Origin: Methanobrevibacter sp.
Lineage (GTDB): Archaea; Methanobacteriota; Methanobacteria; Methanobacteriales; Methanobacteriaceae
Reading direction: 5' to 3'
DNA: 9,015 nucleotides
Assembly: GCA_016291275.1 (NCBI GenBank)
Contig: JAEEWY010000053.1
Coordinates: forward strand, 1 to 9,015
Every line of letters starts with the position of its first letter. Positions within the stretch are counted from its first letter, which is position 1. This document shows, piece after piece, positions 1 to 5,784 of the stretch. The notes below the pieces were generated by a model that was not told the DNA's origin, did no database searches, and saw only the letters and a program-made list of their open reading frames with translations. The translations under genes were made by a program, and so were the position numbers.

Positions 1-92
1 CCTTCAGTTAATTGTATAAATCTGATAAAATTATTTTATAATAATATTATTGTCTTTATTGGTTTTATAATTTTATAATTTATAGAACGTTA

Positions 93-150
93 AAAAAAGA
101 ATTAAAAATAAGAAAAAATAAAAGAAAGAAAAAAAGTTAAAAAAATAAAA
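93..150 (-). terminator. T-rich terminator tract of sstT
   Basis: Just past the sstT stop codon, the minus strand reads as a series of T-runs (T5, T7, T7 and T6) broken by single other bases. Archaeal RNA polymerase terminates at such oligo-T tracts without needing a hairpin, so this is probably the sstT 3' end. The remaining bases 1-92 are AT-rich and show no supportable gene. Confidence 0.55.
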
Positions 151-157
151 AGGAAGA

Positions 158-1420
158 TTAAGCAGTTGCCTCTTCCTTATCTTTAGCGAATTCACCTAGG
201 AAATTAACAGGTTCTCCTGCCTTTGCCCTATCGTGATACTCAGCTGTTGCAGAGAACAATGCGTCCCCACTTGAGTTAAGAGCAGTTTCACAGGAGTCTT
301 GAATTACACCTATGATGAATCCTACAGCAATAGCTTGCATGGAAATGTCTGCAGGTATTCCAAACAATGAACAAGCCATTGGAATAAGAAGCAATGAACC
401 GCCTGCTACACCAGAAGATCCCGCTGCAGCCAATGTAGAGATAATACATAAAACAATGGTTGTAGGCAAGTCTACAGTAATTCCTAAAGTATGACATACA
501 GCTAAAGTCATGATTGTGATTGTAATAGCTGCTCCTTCCATGTTGATTGTAGCTCCAAGTGGAATACTGATTGAATAGAAGTCCTTGTCAAGACCTAATC
601 TTTCACAAAGTCTCATATTCACTGGAATGTTCGCTGCTGAACTTCTTGTAAAGAACGCAGTGATACCACTTTCCTTAAGGCAAGTGAAAACGAGTGGATA
701 AGGATTGCGTCTTAAAGCGAATGCTGCAATCAATGGATCAGTAATCAATGCAACAGTTGCAATACAAGCAACAAGGAGCAAGATCAATTGTCCATATTGA
801 ATGAAAATGCTTAAACCGCTTTCTGCTACTGCACTGAATACAAGTGACATAATACCGATAGGAGCAAACTGAATGATTCCTTTTACAATCAAGCTTGTAG
901 CGTTTGCACAGTCTTCAAATACATTCTTTGTGGTTGGACTTCCAACTTGCTTCAAGCAGATACCGAATACGATTGCCCAGAATAAGATCCCAAGATAATC
1001 CCCTTGAGAGAGTGACTGCAATGGGTTTGTGAAAATATTCAATAGCATATTGCTTATGACTTCACCTAAACCTCCAGGAGCAGTTACTTCACCTGCTTGT
1101 GTAAGGTGCATTGACACTGGAAATAGGAAACTGCCAGTTACCGCAACCATAGCAGATAGGAATGTTGAGAAGATATACAAGACAATTACAGTCTTGAATC
1201 TGCTTCTTATACCTTCACCAGCTTTAGATAAAGCTGAAGCCACCAATACAAAAACAAGTAATGGAGCAATAGCTTTCAATGCACTTACAAACAATTGACC
1301 TAAAAGTCCAATCATTTCATATTGTGGAACTGCAAGACCTAAAATTGCTCCAATGATTAATCCAATAAGTATCTTTAATATTAGGCTGGATTCGACCCAT
1401 TTTTCAACATATTTATTCAT
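158..1420 (-). CDS. sstT: Sodium:serine/threonine symporter SstT
   Basis: This encodes a 420-residue integral membrane transporter that imports serine and threonine with Na+, a member of the dicarboxylate/amino acid:cation symporter (DAACS) family. I recognise it by close resemblance to bacterial SstT along the whole length. The N-terminus is hydrophobic (about residues 12-60). The hairpin motif FFTRSSAANIPVNM is at 256-269, and TINMEGAAIT at 291-300 corresponds to the family's NMDGT-like substrate/sodium site. SGVAGGSLLLIP is at 336-347 and QDSCETALNSS at 374-384. The length matches the family (about 400-420), so it is intact. The start is supported by GAGGAA (1425-1430) four bases before the ATG. 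It is transcribed alone, separated from the ARPP-1 gene upstream by about 200 bp of T-rich DNA. The strong likeness to bacterial SstT makes an old transfer from bacteria plausible, but that is inference. Confidence 0.95.
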   Translation of the reverse strand: MNKYVEKWVESSLILKILIGLIIGAILGLAVPQYEMIGLLGQLFVSALKAIAPLLVFVLVASALSKAGEGIRSRFKTVIVLYIFSTFLSAMVAVTGSFLFPVSMHLTQAGEVTAPGGLGEVISNMLLNIFTNPLQSLSQGDYLGILFWAIVFGICLKQVGSPTTKNVFEDCANATSLIVKGIIQFAPIGIMSLVFSAVAESGLSIFIQYGQLILLLVACIATVALITDPLIAAFALRRNPYPLVFTCLKESGITAFFTRSSAANIPVNMRLCERLGLDKDFYSISIPLGATINMEGAAITITIMTLAVCHTLGITVDLPTTIVLCIISTLAAAGSSGVAGGSLLLIPMACSLFGIPADISMQAIAVGFIIGVIQDSCETALNSSGDALFSATAEYHDRAKAGEPVNFLGEFAKDKEEATA

Positions 1421-1492
1421 AAAATTCCTCTAAAAAATCAATAAGATATTAAAATTACTTAAGTTTCAACACATAACTTAGTTAATCATAAA

Positions 1493-1519
1493 TACATAAT
1501 AATAGTATTTTATTATGTA
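1493..1519. promoter_or_regulatory. Inverted repeat upstream of sstT, possible operator
   Basis: A perfect 10-bp inverted repeat, TACATAATAA (1493-1502) and TTATTATGTA (1510-1519), is separated by a 7-base spacer. It lies about 75-100 bp upstream of the sstT start codon, where the promoter should be. The spacing would place half-sites about 17 bp centre to centre, roughly one and a half helical turns, which is compatible with a dimeric regulator. The region is almost pure A/T, which raises the chance of a coincidental palindrome, so this is a candidate only. Confidence 0.35.
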
Positions 1520-1532
1520 AATACTTATTGAA

Positions 1533-1616
1533 AAAAATATTTTGAAAAATAGAGAATGATAATTAAAAATGAGGTGAAAGAGGTGAAAAAAGAAAAGATA
1601 GGGAGTTAAAAATAAG
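1533..1616 (-). terminator. T-rich terminator region after the ARPP-1 gene
   Basis: Downstream of the ARPP-1 stop, the minus strand carries successive T-runs (T5, then T6, then T5, then a final run of about T7). This fits archaeal oligo-T termination and suggests that sstT is transcribed separately. The tract also contains a tandem duplication of GAGGTGAAA (plus strand, 1571-1579 and 1580-1588). Confidence 0.45.
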
Positions 1617-1623
1617 CATTAAT

Positions 1624-2619
1624 TTAGGAATCATCTACGAAATCCCTAAAGCTTCCGTATCCTCTGCCTTGTTTTCTTCTAAAAATTCTTGATTTGCCAT
1701 TGTTGAAATAATTTAAATGAACCAAACTGCATCCATCAAATAAGACAGCGCCATATCCATAATCATTGGCAAATTGGAGATGCCTTCCAATTCCTTCCCA
1801 TCTGGAAGTTCTGAATTCACTATGAGAAATCTCCCTTAGGAATCCCCATATGTCATCCCTGCAACGGTTTATCCTAAAGTCAACTATTGCTTCCATGATA
1901 TAGCTTTTAAAAATCTTTTCATGGTAATCCTGATATATTGAAGGGTTAGCAAATAACTCTAAACCTTTAATTTCTCCATTGATGATGAATATGGCACCGC
2001 ATTGTCCATATTCAACATGGAAATTATTCAAATACCTATCCAATCTAGGCTTATGGTTTATGAAATTGTCATGTAAAGCGCTTGTTCTGGATCTGAAAGA
2101 GGTTCTTTTTTCAAGGTCATGTATGGATTCCCAAACGGTAGATTGGCAAGATTTCCTTTCAAATAAGTCATGGGATTTATTTCTTCTTGTAGAAAAGTCT
2201 GCTGCAACATCAGAATAGCAAAAATGAGCCCTATCCCTATCTTCATCGAAATAGATATCTCCAGTTGTGCCATAATGCCATCTGCCCTGTTCTGTACAGC
2301 TTACAGAGACCTCCATAGTTGTTAATGGTGGAACTATAAGGGACCTGTTCATGATACGGTTTTGCTTAGCCCCTACAATCTCATCCCCATCAATTAGAAC
2401 CAGTGGCACATTCGCTTTGTTTCTAGCTAAAACAGTTCCTACAGTGGACACTTCACATTCAGTTATTTCAACAAAACCTGCACTGATTCCCCTTTTTAAG
2501 GTCAAATAGTCCTTATGACCATTACGGTTTATTCTTAGTGGAATTACTTCCATATTCCTATACCTTTGAGAGTTCAATAGCTCTAAAGATACATTCATAC
2601 CATCAATTACAATATTCAT
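1624..2619 (-). CDS. ARPP-1-like domain protein (DUF6569-type)
   Basis: This encodes a soluble 331-residue protein with no signal peptide or membrane segment. The core resembles the ARPP-1 family (ARG and rhodanese-phosphatase-superfamily-associated protein domain). The characteristic stretch VPLVLIDGDEIVGAKQNRIM is at residues 71-90, followed by PP at 97-98 and CTEQGRWHY at 108-116. Family knowledge is limited: the domain is named for gene neighbours linked to ADP-ribose processing and phosphatases, and no reaction is established. The C-terminal tail is basic (GKSRIFRRKQGRGYGSF, about 308-324). The ATG is preceded five bases upstream by GGGGTGAT (2625-2632), an excellent match to the 16S rRNA tail. 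It lies 113 bp behind the vWA gene on the same strand. A TATA-like TATTTAAAAA on the minus strand (2676-2685) could give it its own promoter, so cotranscription is possible but not proven. Family assignment is from memory of motifs and is fairly firm; function is unknown. Confidence 0.8.
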   Translation of the reverse strand: MNIVIDGMNVSLELLNSQRYRNMEVIPLRINRNGHKDYLTLKRGISAGFVEITECEVSTVGTVLARNKANVPLVLIDGDEIVGAKQNRIMNRSLIVPPLTTMEVSVSCTEQGRWHYGTTGDIYFDEDRDRAHFCYSDVAADFSTRRNKSHDLFERKSCQSTVWESIHDLEKRTSFRSRTSALHDNFINHKPRLDRYLNNFHVEYGQCGAIFIINGEIKGLELFANPSIYQDYHEKIFKSYIMEAIVDFRINRCRDDIWGFLREISHSEFRTSRWEGIGRHLQFANDYGYGAVLFDGCSLVHLNYFNNGKSRIFRRKQGRGYGSFRDFVDDS

Positions 2620-2675
2620 TACATATCACCCCGATTGTTTTTTATTGTAAAATATGAAAAAGATTGATGATTGTG

Positions 2676-2685
2676 TTTTTAAATA
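2676..2685 (-). promoter_or_regulatory. Possible TATA box for the ARPP-1 gene
   Basis: The minus strand reads TATTTAAAAA here. A start about 26 bp downstream (near 2655) would give a leader of some 36 nt that contains the strong SD at 2625-2632. The vWA gene is not followed by a clear oligo-T terminator, so this may be an internal promoter in a two-gene transcript. Confidence 0.3.
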
Positions 2686-2732
2686 CAAATTAATGATGCT
2701 TTTCCTAATTAGAGGAATAATGAATGAAAGAT

Positions 2733-3488
2733 TTAATCTAATCTTTCTTTCCAATCCTCATTGTTATCTTTGAGATCTCTTTTTCTATAATACCTGTCGG
2801 TAATTAGATTACAAGCATCATACATGTCCTCGTGTCCTTTAGCAGTTTTATTGTAATTTGCAACACGGCTTTTACGGATTCCAATACGTGATGCTTCAGT
2901 GTAGGAATCTATATCCGCACCGATAAATACGAATTCCCATCCGCTTTTTTCAATAATTCTTCTGATTTGGTCCCTATTGAACTCTCTGGAAGAGTTTTCA
3001 TATCCGTCAGAAGTGATGATGCACATAGCAGAACCTACTCTGTTTTTATAGGTGTTTACGGTTTTTCCAATTGAATCGAGCAAAGCAGTGCATCCTCTAA
3101 CGTAATACTCCTTTTCAGTAAGTGGTTTCACTTCAGAGATAGGTTTTCTGGAGTACAATTCCTGATACTCATCATCAAAGAGAATGGTGGTTACACGAAT
3201 GTTTTGTTTTTTGACAGCTTGCTTTTCAATGAAAGCGTTGAACCCATTGATGGTGTCCATTTCACTTCCTCCCATAGATCCGCTTCTGTCTAAAATGAAG
3301 AACAAGTCCATTTCCTCTTCAATTCCAATATTTTCAAGTCTCTTATCGTTGTAGTCGTTTAATACAGTTTTGTTTTCAGTTTCCATATCGTCTCCCCCTT
3401 TTACATTGTTTTCGTTTTTGTTTAATTTTTCAGTGCCAGAAATTTCATCCGGATCTTGAATCTTGATTTTTATACTTTCATTATCCAT
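2733..3488 (-). CDS. von Willebrand factor A domain protein with intact MIDAS
   Basis: This encodes a 251-residue cytoplasmic protein with a single vWA domain (about residues 58-235). The metal-ion-dependent adhesion site is complete: DRSGS at 67-71 (D67, S69, S71), T134 in RGCTALLD, and D161 in TSDGYE. It should therefore bind Mg2+ and a carboxylate-bearing protein partner. The late segment GWEFVFIGADIDSYTEASRIGI (183-204) is typical of small stand-alone vWA proteins in bacteria, archaea and phages, whose roles are mostly unknown. There is no signal peptide or membrane span. Residues 1-34 are polar and probably disordered. Two starts look usable: this ATG has AAAGGGGGT ahead of it with a 6-base spacer, and Met35 (3386) has GGGGGAGA ahead of it with a 5-base spacer. 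A shorter 217-residue form is possible. The ARPP-1 gene follows on the same strand and may be its functional partner. Confidence 0.9.
   Translation of the reverse strand: MDNESIKIKIQDPDEISGTEKLNKNENNVKGGDDMETENKTVLNDYNDKRLENIGIEEEMDLFFILDRSGSMGGSEMDTINGFNAFIEKQAVKKQNIRVTTILFDDEYQELYSRKPISEVKPLTEKEYYVRGCTALLDSIGKTVNTYKNRVGSAMCIITSDGYENSSREFNRDQIRRIIEKSGWEFVFIGADIDSYTEASRIGIRKSRVANYNKTAKGHEDMYDACNLITDRYYRKRDLKDNNEDWKERLD
3387..3400 (-). promoter_or_regulatory. Internal Shine-Dalgarno site for a second vWA start
   Basis: On the minus strand AAGGGGGAGA (3391-3400) sits five bases before an in-frame ATG at 3386 (Met35). The GGAG core and spacing are at least as good as those of the upstream start at 3488. 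The motif is decoded as Lys-Gly-Gly-Asp in the long form. Confidence 0.5.
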
Positions 3489-3538
3489 AAAATACCCCCT
3501 TTAGTTTAGATTTATAAAAGTAAATGAATTTTATATTA

Positions 3539-3619
3539 TCAACATTCACTCCCCCTTTGTAAGTTTATTTAACAGCTAAGGTGATAAATGGTGCATTAAT
3601 AAATTACAGTGAATGTTGA
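3539..3619 (-). promoter_or_regulatory. Structured 5' leader with SD-preceded mini-ORF, upstream of vWA gene
   Basis: A perfect 12-bp inverted repeat has arms TCAACATTCACT (3539-3550) and AGTGAATGTTGA (3608-3619) with a 57-base loop. On the minus strand the downstream arm holds an ATG (3543-3545) that opens a four-codon ORF, Met-Leu-Ile-Ile-stop, ending at 3531. That ATG is preceded by AAAGGGGGAG (3549-3558). Pairing of the arms would bury the mini-ORF start codon and the end of its SD. Both arms fall inside the leader expected from the TATA box at 3699-3706. This could be a translational or attenuation switch for the vWA gene; it matches no riboswitch class I know. Confidence 0.35.
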
Positions 3620-3679
3620 AAAATGATTGGCAAACTAAATATCAACCCCCATATTTTGATGTCATTTTTCTTCGACAAT

Positions 3680-3707
3680 TATAGTATGAACTTCATAGTA
3701 TATAAAT
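3680..3707 (-). promoter_or_regulatory. vWA promoter (TATA box) with overlapping operator-like palindrome
   Basis: The minus strand carries TTTATATA (3699-3706), a canonical archaeal TATA box, preceded by an A8 run (T8 on the plus strand, 3714-3721) and purines that could serve as BRE. The transcription start is expected near 3677, giving a leader of about 190 nt. Directly over the TATA box and the expected start lies a 23-bp near-palindrome: TATAGTATGAA (3680-3690), a central C, and TTCATAGTATA (3692-3702), with one mismatched pair. A repressor bound here would block TBP/TFB or polymerase. Confidence 0.5.
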
Positions 3708-3738
3708 GTGTCCTTTTTTTTAAGAACAAATGATTAAA

Positions 3739-3774
3739 AACTAATGACATGATAAAAATTATCATGAATTAGTT
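3739..3774. promoter_or_regulatory. Strong hairpin/palindrome upstream of the vWA promoter
   Basis: CATGATAA (3748-3755) and TTATCATG (3759-3766) form a perfect 8-bp stem with an AAA loop. After a small 2x1 internal loop the stem continues for seven pairs, AACTAAT (3739-3745) with ATTAGTT (3768-3774). On the minus strand the second arm runs into TTTTT, so it could also be a hairpin-plus-T terminator for transcription coming from the sequon-rich gene. It lies 30-70 bp upstream of the vWA TATA box, so an activator or repressor site is the alternative. Confidence 0.4.
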
Positions 3775-3954
3775 ATTTCAGACATCAAATATGCTAATAA
3801 AAAAATAACTAAAAAAGAATGAATTTTAAAATAAGTAATTATTTTGCTTTTCAATTACATTTCACCAACAATATTATATTTTCTGTTACTTATAAAGGTT
3901 TGTGATAAATTTATTTTAGAAATAAGAAAAAAATAATATTCAAAATTATTAGAT

Positions 3955-4034
3955 GAAAAATAATAAAATTTAGAAATTAAAAATTAAAAAAAATTTAAAA
4001 AAAGAAAAGAAAAAGTAAAAAATTAAAAAATTAA
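3955..4034 (-). terminator. T-rich terminator tract of the sequon-rich gene
   Basis: The minus strand downstream of the 4035 stop is a long succession of T5 to T8 runs with few other bases. This is the same layout as the tract behind sstT and fits archaeal oligo-T termination. Confidence 0.5.
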
Positions 4035-4436
4035 TTATCCTACTTTATCGATTTTGATAGGACCATCGTTTTCTGTGTAGTAAAGTACATAGGTTCCAGG
4101 TTCCATTCCTTTATACTGACCAGTTTCATTTGCTGTGACAGTGAAAGTTTGCTTTTTCAATACATCTCCTTCATCGACATCAGAGCTTGCAACAGTATTG
4201 TTTGCATCTACAAGAGCAGATTCATTAGCTGCAATTTCTGAACCATTTACTGCATCATCTGTAATGTTGACAGTTAAGTTTTCAGTTAGATTTTCAGTGA
4301 TGTTTTCAGTTGCATTGTCTGTTAAGTTCAAATCAAGTATGTCATTGTGAGGAACAAAATTCAATGCAACAAAACCAACTACGATTAGAGCAATCAATGC
4401 AATAATAAAACCGATTATAAGTTTTTTATTCAACAT
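4035..4436 (-). CDS. Small membrane-anchored or secreted protein rich in N-glycosylation sequons
   Basis: This encodes a 133-residue protein of unknown function. A short positive N-terminus (MLNKK) is followed by one hydrophobic span (about 6-28), which would act as a signal anchor with the rest outside the cell. Residues 37-60 are six tandem tetrapeptides of the form Asn-x-Thr-(Asp/Glu/Val), each an N-glycosylation sequon. Further sequons at N64, N71, N79 and N103 give ten in all. The C-terminal part (about 93-133) looks like a small compact beta domain ending KGMEPGTYVLYYTENDGPIK (109-128), which I do not recognise. The start is firm: AGGAGGT (4442-4448), five bases before the ATG, is the best SD in the window. 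It is probably a surface protein made well; its partners are unknown. The gene stands alone between oligo-T tracts. Confidence 0.85.
   Translation of the reverse strand: MLNKKLIIGFIIALIALIVVGFVALNFVPHNDILDLNLTDNATENITENLTENLTVNITDDAVNGSEIAANESALVDANNTVASSDVDEGDVLKKQTFTVTANETGQYKGMEPGTYVLYYTENDGPIKIDKVG
4257..4328 (-). repeat. Six-copy 12-bp tandem repeat coding Asn-x-Thr-x
   Basis: Residues 37-60 of the sequon-rich protein are NLTD, NATE, NITE, NLTE, NLTV, NITD. The DNA has a 12-bp period with visible similarity between copies (AAC/AAT ACT-like codons followed by GAA/GAT). Each unit keeps Asn and Thr and varies at positions 2 and 4, so selection for sequons is likely. Confidence 0.8.
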
Positions 4437-4485
4437 ATTGAACCTCCTTAATGAAATTAATAAATTAAATAAATTAATTCTTAAT

Positions 4486-4572
4486 AATATATTTGTTTAG
4501 GATTAATTTAAAAATATCTATTTTTTTATTGAAAAAAGTATATCTTATCTGCAAAAAGTTAAGAAAATATCT
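4486..4572 (-). promoter_or_regulatory. Promoter of the sequon-rich gene with four AGATA motifs
   Basis: An AAATATATT element (4486-4494, minus) is a plausible TATA box about 50 bp from the start codon. Immediately upstream, AGATA occurs four times on the minus strand (as TATCT on the plus strand at 4515-4519, 4541-4545, 4546-4550 and 4568-4572). Two of these lie in a longer imperfect direct repeat beginning AAAATATCT (4511-4530 and 4564-4582). The position directly upstream of the TATA box suggests binding of a regulator; this is inference. Confidence 0.35.
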
Positions 4573-4616
4573 GTTTTTTATTAAAAGTAAAATTTTATAA
4601 TAGAATTTAAAAATTT

Positions 4617-5603
4617 CTATTTTTCTGCAATGGATTCATCCTTTCTTTCATAAACAAACTTAGGAACAGCAGACTTGAATGGATCAAATGTTTCAGGATT
4701 CTTTACCTCAACGCATTTCATGCTCACTTTAGAGTGAAGTGAACTTGGAAGTCTTAAGATCCTCTTTAAGTCAATGGTTACCTTTGCATCGATTGTTGCA
4801 AGGTTTACTCTTGCCATTGCATTCACCATATCCTTATACCTTCTTGGACCAATTGCTTGCTTGAATGAACCCCAATCATCATCATAAAGACAATCCCTAT
4901 TCTTCACCATGTCCTTCAACAATCTATTGTTGATTCCATCAAGCTTTTCATCTCCCTTCAAGTGAAGAATGTTGTATTTCACTTTTTCAGTGAAAATCGC
5001 AGGATAAGCTATTGGAATTGAGAAATGCTCAAAATTATAAGGTTTTCCATTTGGATTTGGATACTGTGATTTTGGAACTTCAGCACCTGCAACATATTTC
5101 AAGACTTCTCCTCTCAAGTCACTGTCCGCTTCCATCATTACAGGATCAAGTATCCTTATGTGGAATCCTCTGCCAGAATAAATGAGATGTATGTTCTTAA
5201 GGCCTAAATCTCCTTTTAAGGTGTCCAGCATGATGTTTACCCTCTCAAGGGCTTCACCTAAGCAAATCTCACAGACTCCATCGCAACTGCAGGAACGGAT
5301 AGGCAAATCCTTTGCATCTATGTCAAATATGTATTCTGCCTTTTCCCATCCTCCACGATTTCTTGGATTTGCATAGAATGCTACTGAAATGTATGCTGCA
5401 AAAGGGGCTTTTGTTCTTAAAAATCGTTTTAAAGGCCTTGTTCCGAAAAATACCTTATATCTATCGTTAGGACCATGCCCTAAATGGTCAAAACCGAATT
5501 CCCTTTTAGTGATTCCCTCTGCGATAAAGTCAGGGATGTCCTTTTCAGACCATTCCTCCCTGTAGTATCTCCTTCTTTCCTGAATACTTGAAGTTCCAAA
5601 CAT
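4617..5603 (-). CDS. priS: DNA primase small (catalytic) subunit PriS
   Basis: This is the catalytic subunit of the archaeal/eukaryotic-type primase, 328 residues, which makes primers for replication as a heterodimer with PriL. Numbering from the ATG at 5603, the catalytic FDID is at 93-96 (D94 and D96). A zinc-binding knob with C105, C107, C111 and C114 follows. The nucleotide-binding SGRGFH is at 143-148. VTIDLKRILRLPSSLH (275-290) supplies the third carboxylate, D278, and the conserved RLPxSLH element. Length is normal for archaeal PriS (about 330-350). A longer reading from a TTG at 5621 adds six residues, but GGTGAT (5607-5612) sits three bases before the ATG, so I chose 5603. Divergent from the acidic-protein gene with a 181-bp promoter region between them. 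Unusually it is not adjacent to priL. Confidence 0.95.
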   Translation of the reverse strand: MFGTSSIQERRRYYREEWSEKDIPDFIAEGITKREFGFDHLGHGPNDRYKVFFGTRPLKRFLRTKAPFAAYISVAFYANPRNRGGWEKAEYIFDIDAKDLPIRSCSCDGVCEICLGEALERVNIMLDTLKGDLGLKNIHLIYSGRGFHIRILDPVMMEADSDLRGEVLKYVAGAEVPKSQYPNPNGKPYNFEHFSIPIAYPAIFTEKVKYNILHLKGDEKLDGINNRLLKDMVKNRDCLYDDDWGSFKQAIGPRRYKDMVNAMARVNLATIDAKVTIDLKRILRLPSSLHSKVSMKCVEVKNPETFDPFKSAVPKFVYERKDESIAEK

Positions 5604-5606
5604 ACA

Positions 5607-5612
5607 ATCACC
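5607..5612 (-). promoter_or_regulatory. SD site deciding the priS start
   Basis: GGTGAT on the minus strand matches the 3' end of archaeal 16S rRNA and lies three bases before the ATG at 5603. It falls inside the coding frame that would begin with TTG at 5621, so the longer form is unlikely to be the main product. Confidence 0.6.
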
Positions 5613-5643
5613 AAAAGTCAAATTCGAAAAATAAAAATAAAAA

Positions 5644-5690
5644 TATTTAAATAAAGTTTTTAATGGATTTAAATAAATATTATATATAAG
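5644..5690. promoter_or_regulatory. Divergent promoter region between priS and the acidic-protein gene
   Basis: TATATATAAG on the plus strand (5681-5690) is a good TATA box for the acidic gene, with a start expected near 5712 and a leader of about 70 nt. On the minus strand TTTAAATA (5644-5651) or the TTTATTTAAAT stretch near 5667-5677 could serve priS. The two directions share under 50 bp, so regulation of the two genes may be linked. Confidence 0.45.
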
Positions 5691-5784
5691 TAAAAATATT
5701 TATGATGTAGGTAATACTTAAAACTTATTGTAATGAAAATAACTAATTAAATAGCTAATGAAAAAAGCAAAATGGAGAATTCAA

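Larger units (their letters stand above)
3489..4034. other. 546-bp intergenic region without a convincing gene
   Basis: From left to right it holds the vWA ribosome binding site, the mini-ORF leader, the operator-like promoter and the hairpin. The remainder (about 3775-4034) is AT-rich, ending in the terminator tract of the sequon-rich gene. Four GGGGG runs occur on the minus strand in about 260 bp (3394-3398, 3495-3499, 3551-3555 and 3646-3650), three of them placed as SD sequences. A 9-bp inverted repeat, TTTGATGTC (3655-3663) and GACATCAAA (3781-3789), brackets the promoter. No tRNA or recognised structured RNA was seen. Confidence 0.6.

Noticed and set aside
1..78. Open frame on the plus strand from the window edge, possibly the 3' end of a gene
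   Set aside because: Its translation is only the Asn/Ile/Phe/Leu/Tyr mixture expected from AT-rich noncoding DNA, and there is no upstream context to test it.
1029..1298. 89-codon open frame antisense to sstT
   Set aside because: It mirrors codons of a clear transporter gene, with no ribosome site and no recognisable domain.
2702..2717. Small hairpin between the vWA and ARPP-1 genes, considered as a terminator
   Set aside because: The stem is only five pairs and no T-run follows it on the minus strand.
3679..3765. 28-codon minus-strand open frame across the vWA promoter
   Set aside because: It runs through the hairpin, the A8 tract and the TATA box and has no SD, so it is not likely to be translated.
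5758..5784. Nine-residue longer start of the acidic protein
   Set aside because: No SD precedes the ATG at 5758, while GGAGA is well placed for the ATG at 5785; the added residues are basic, unlike the rest.
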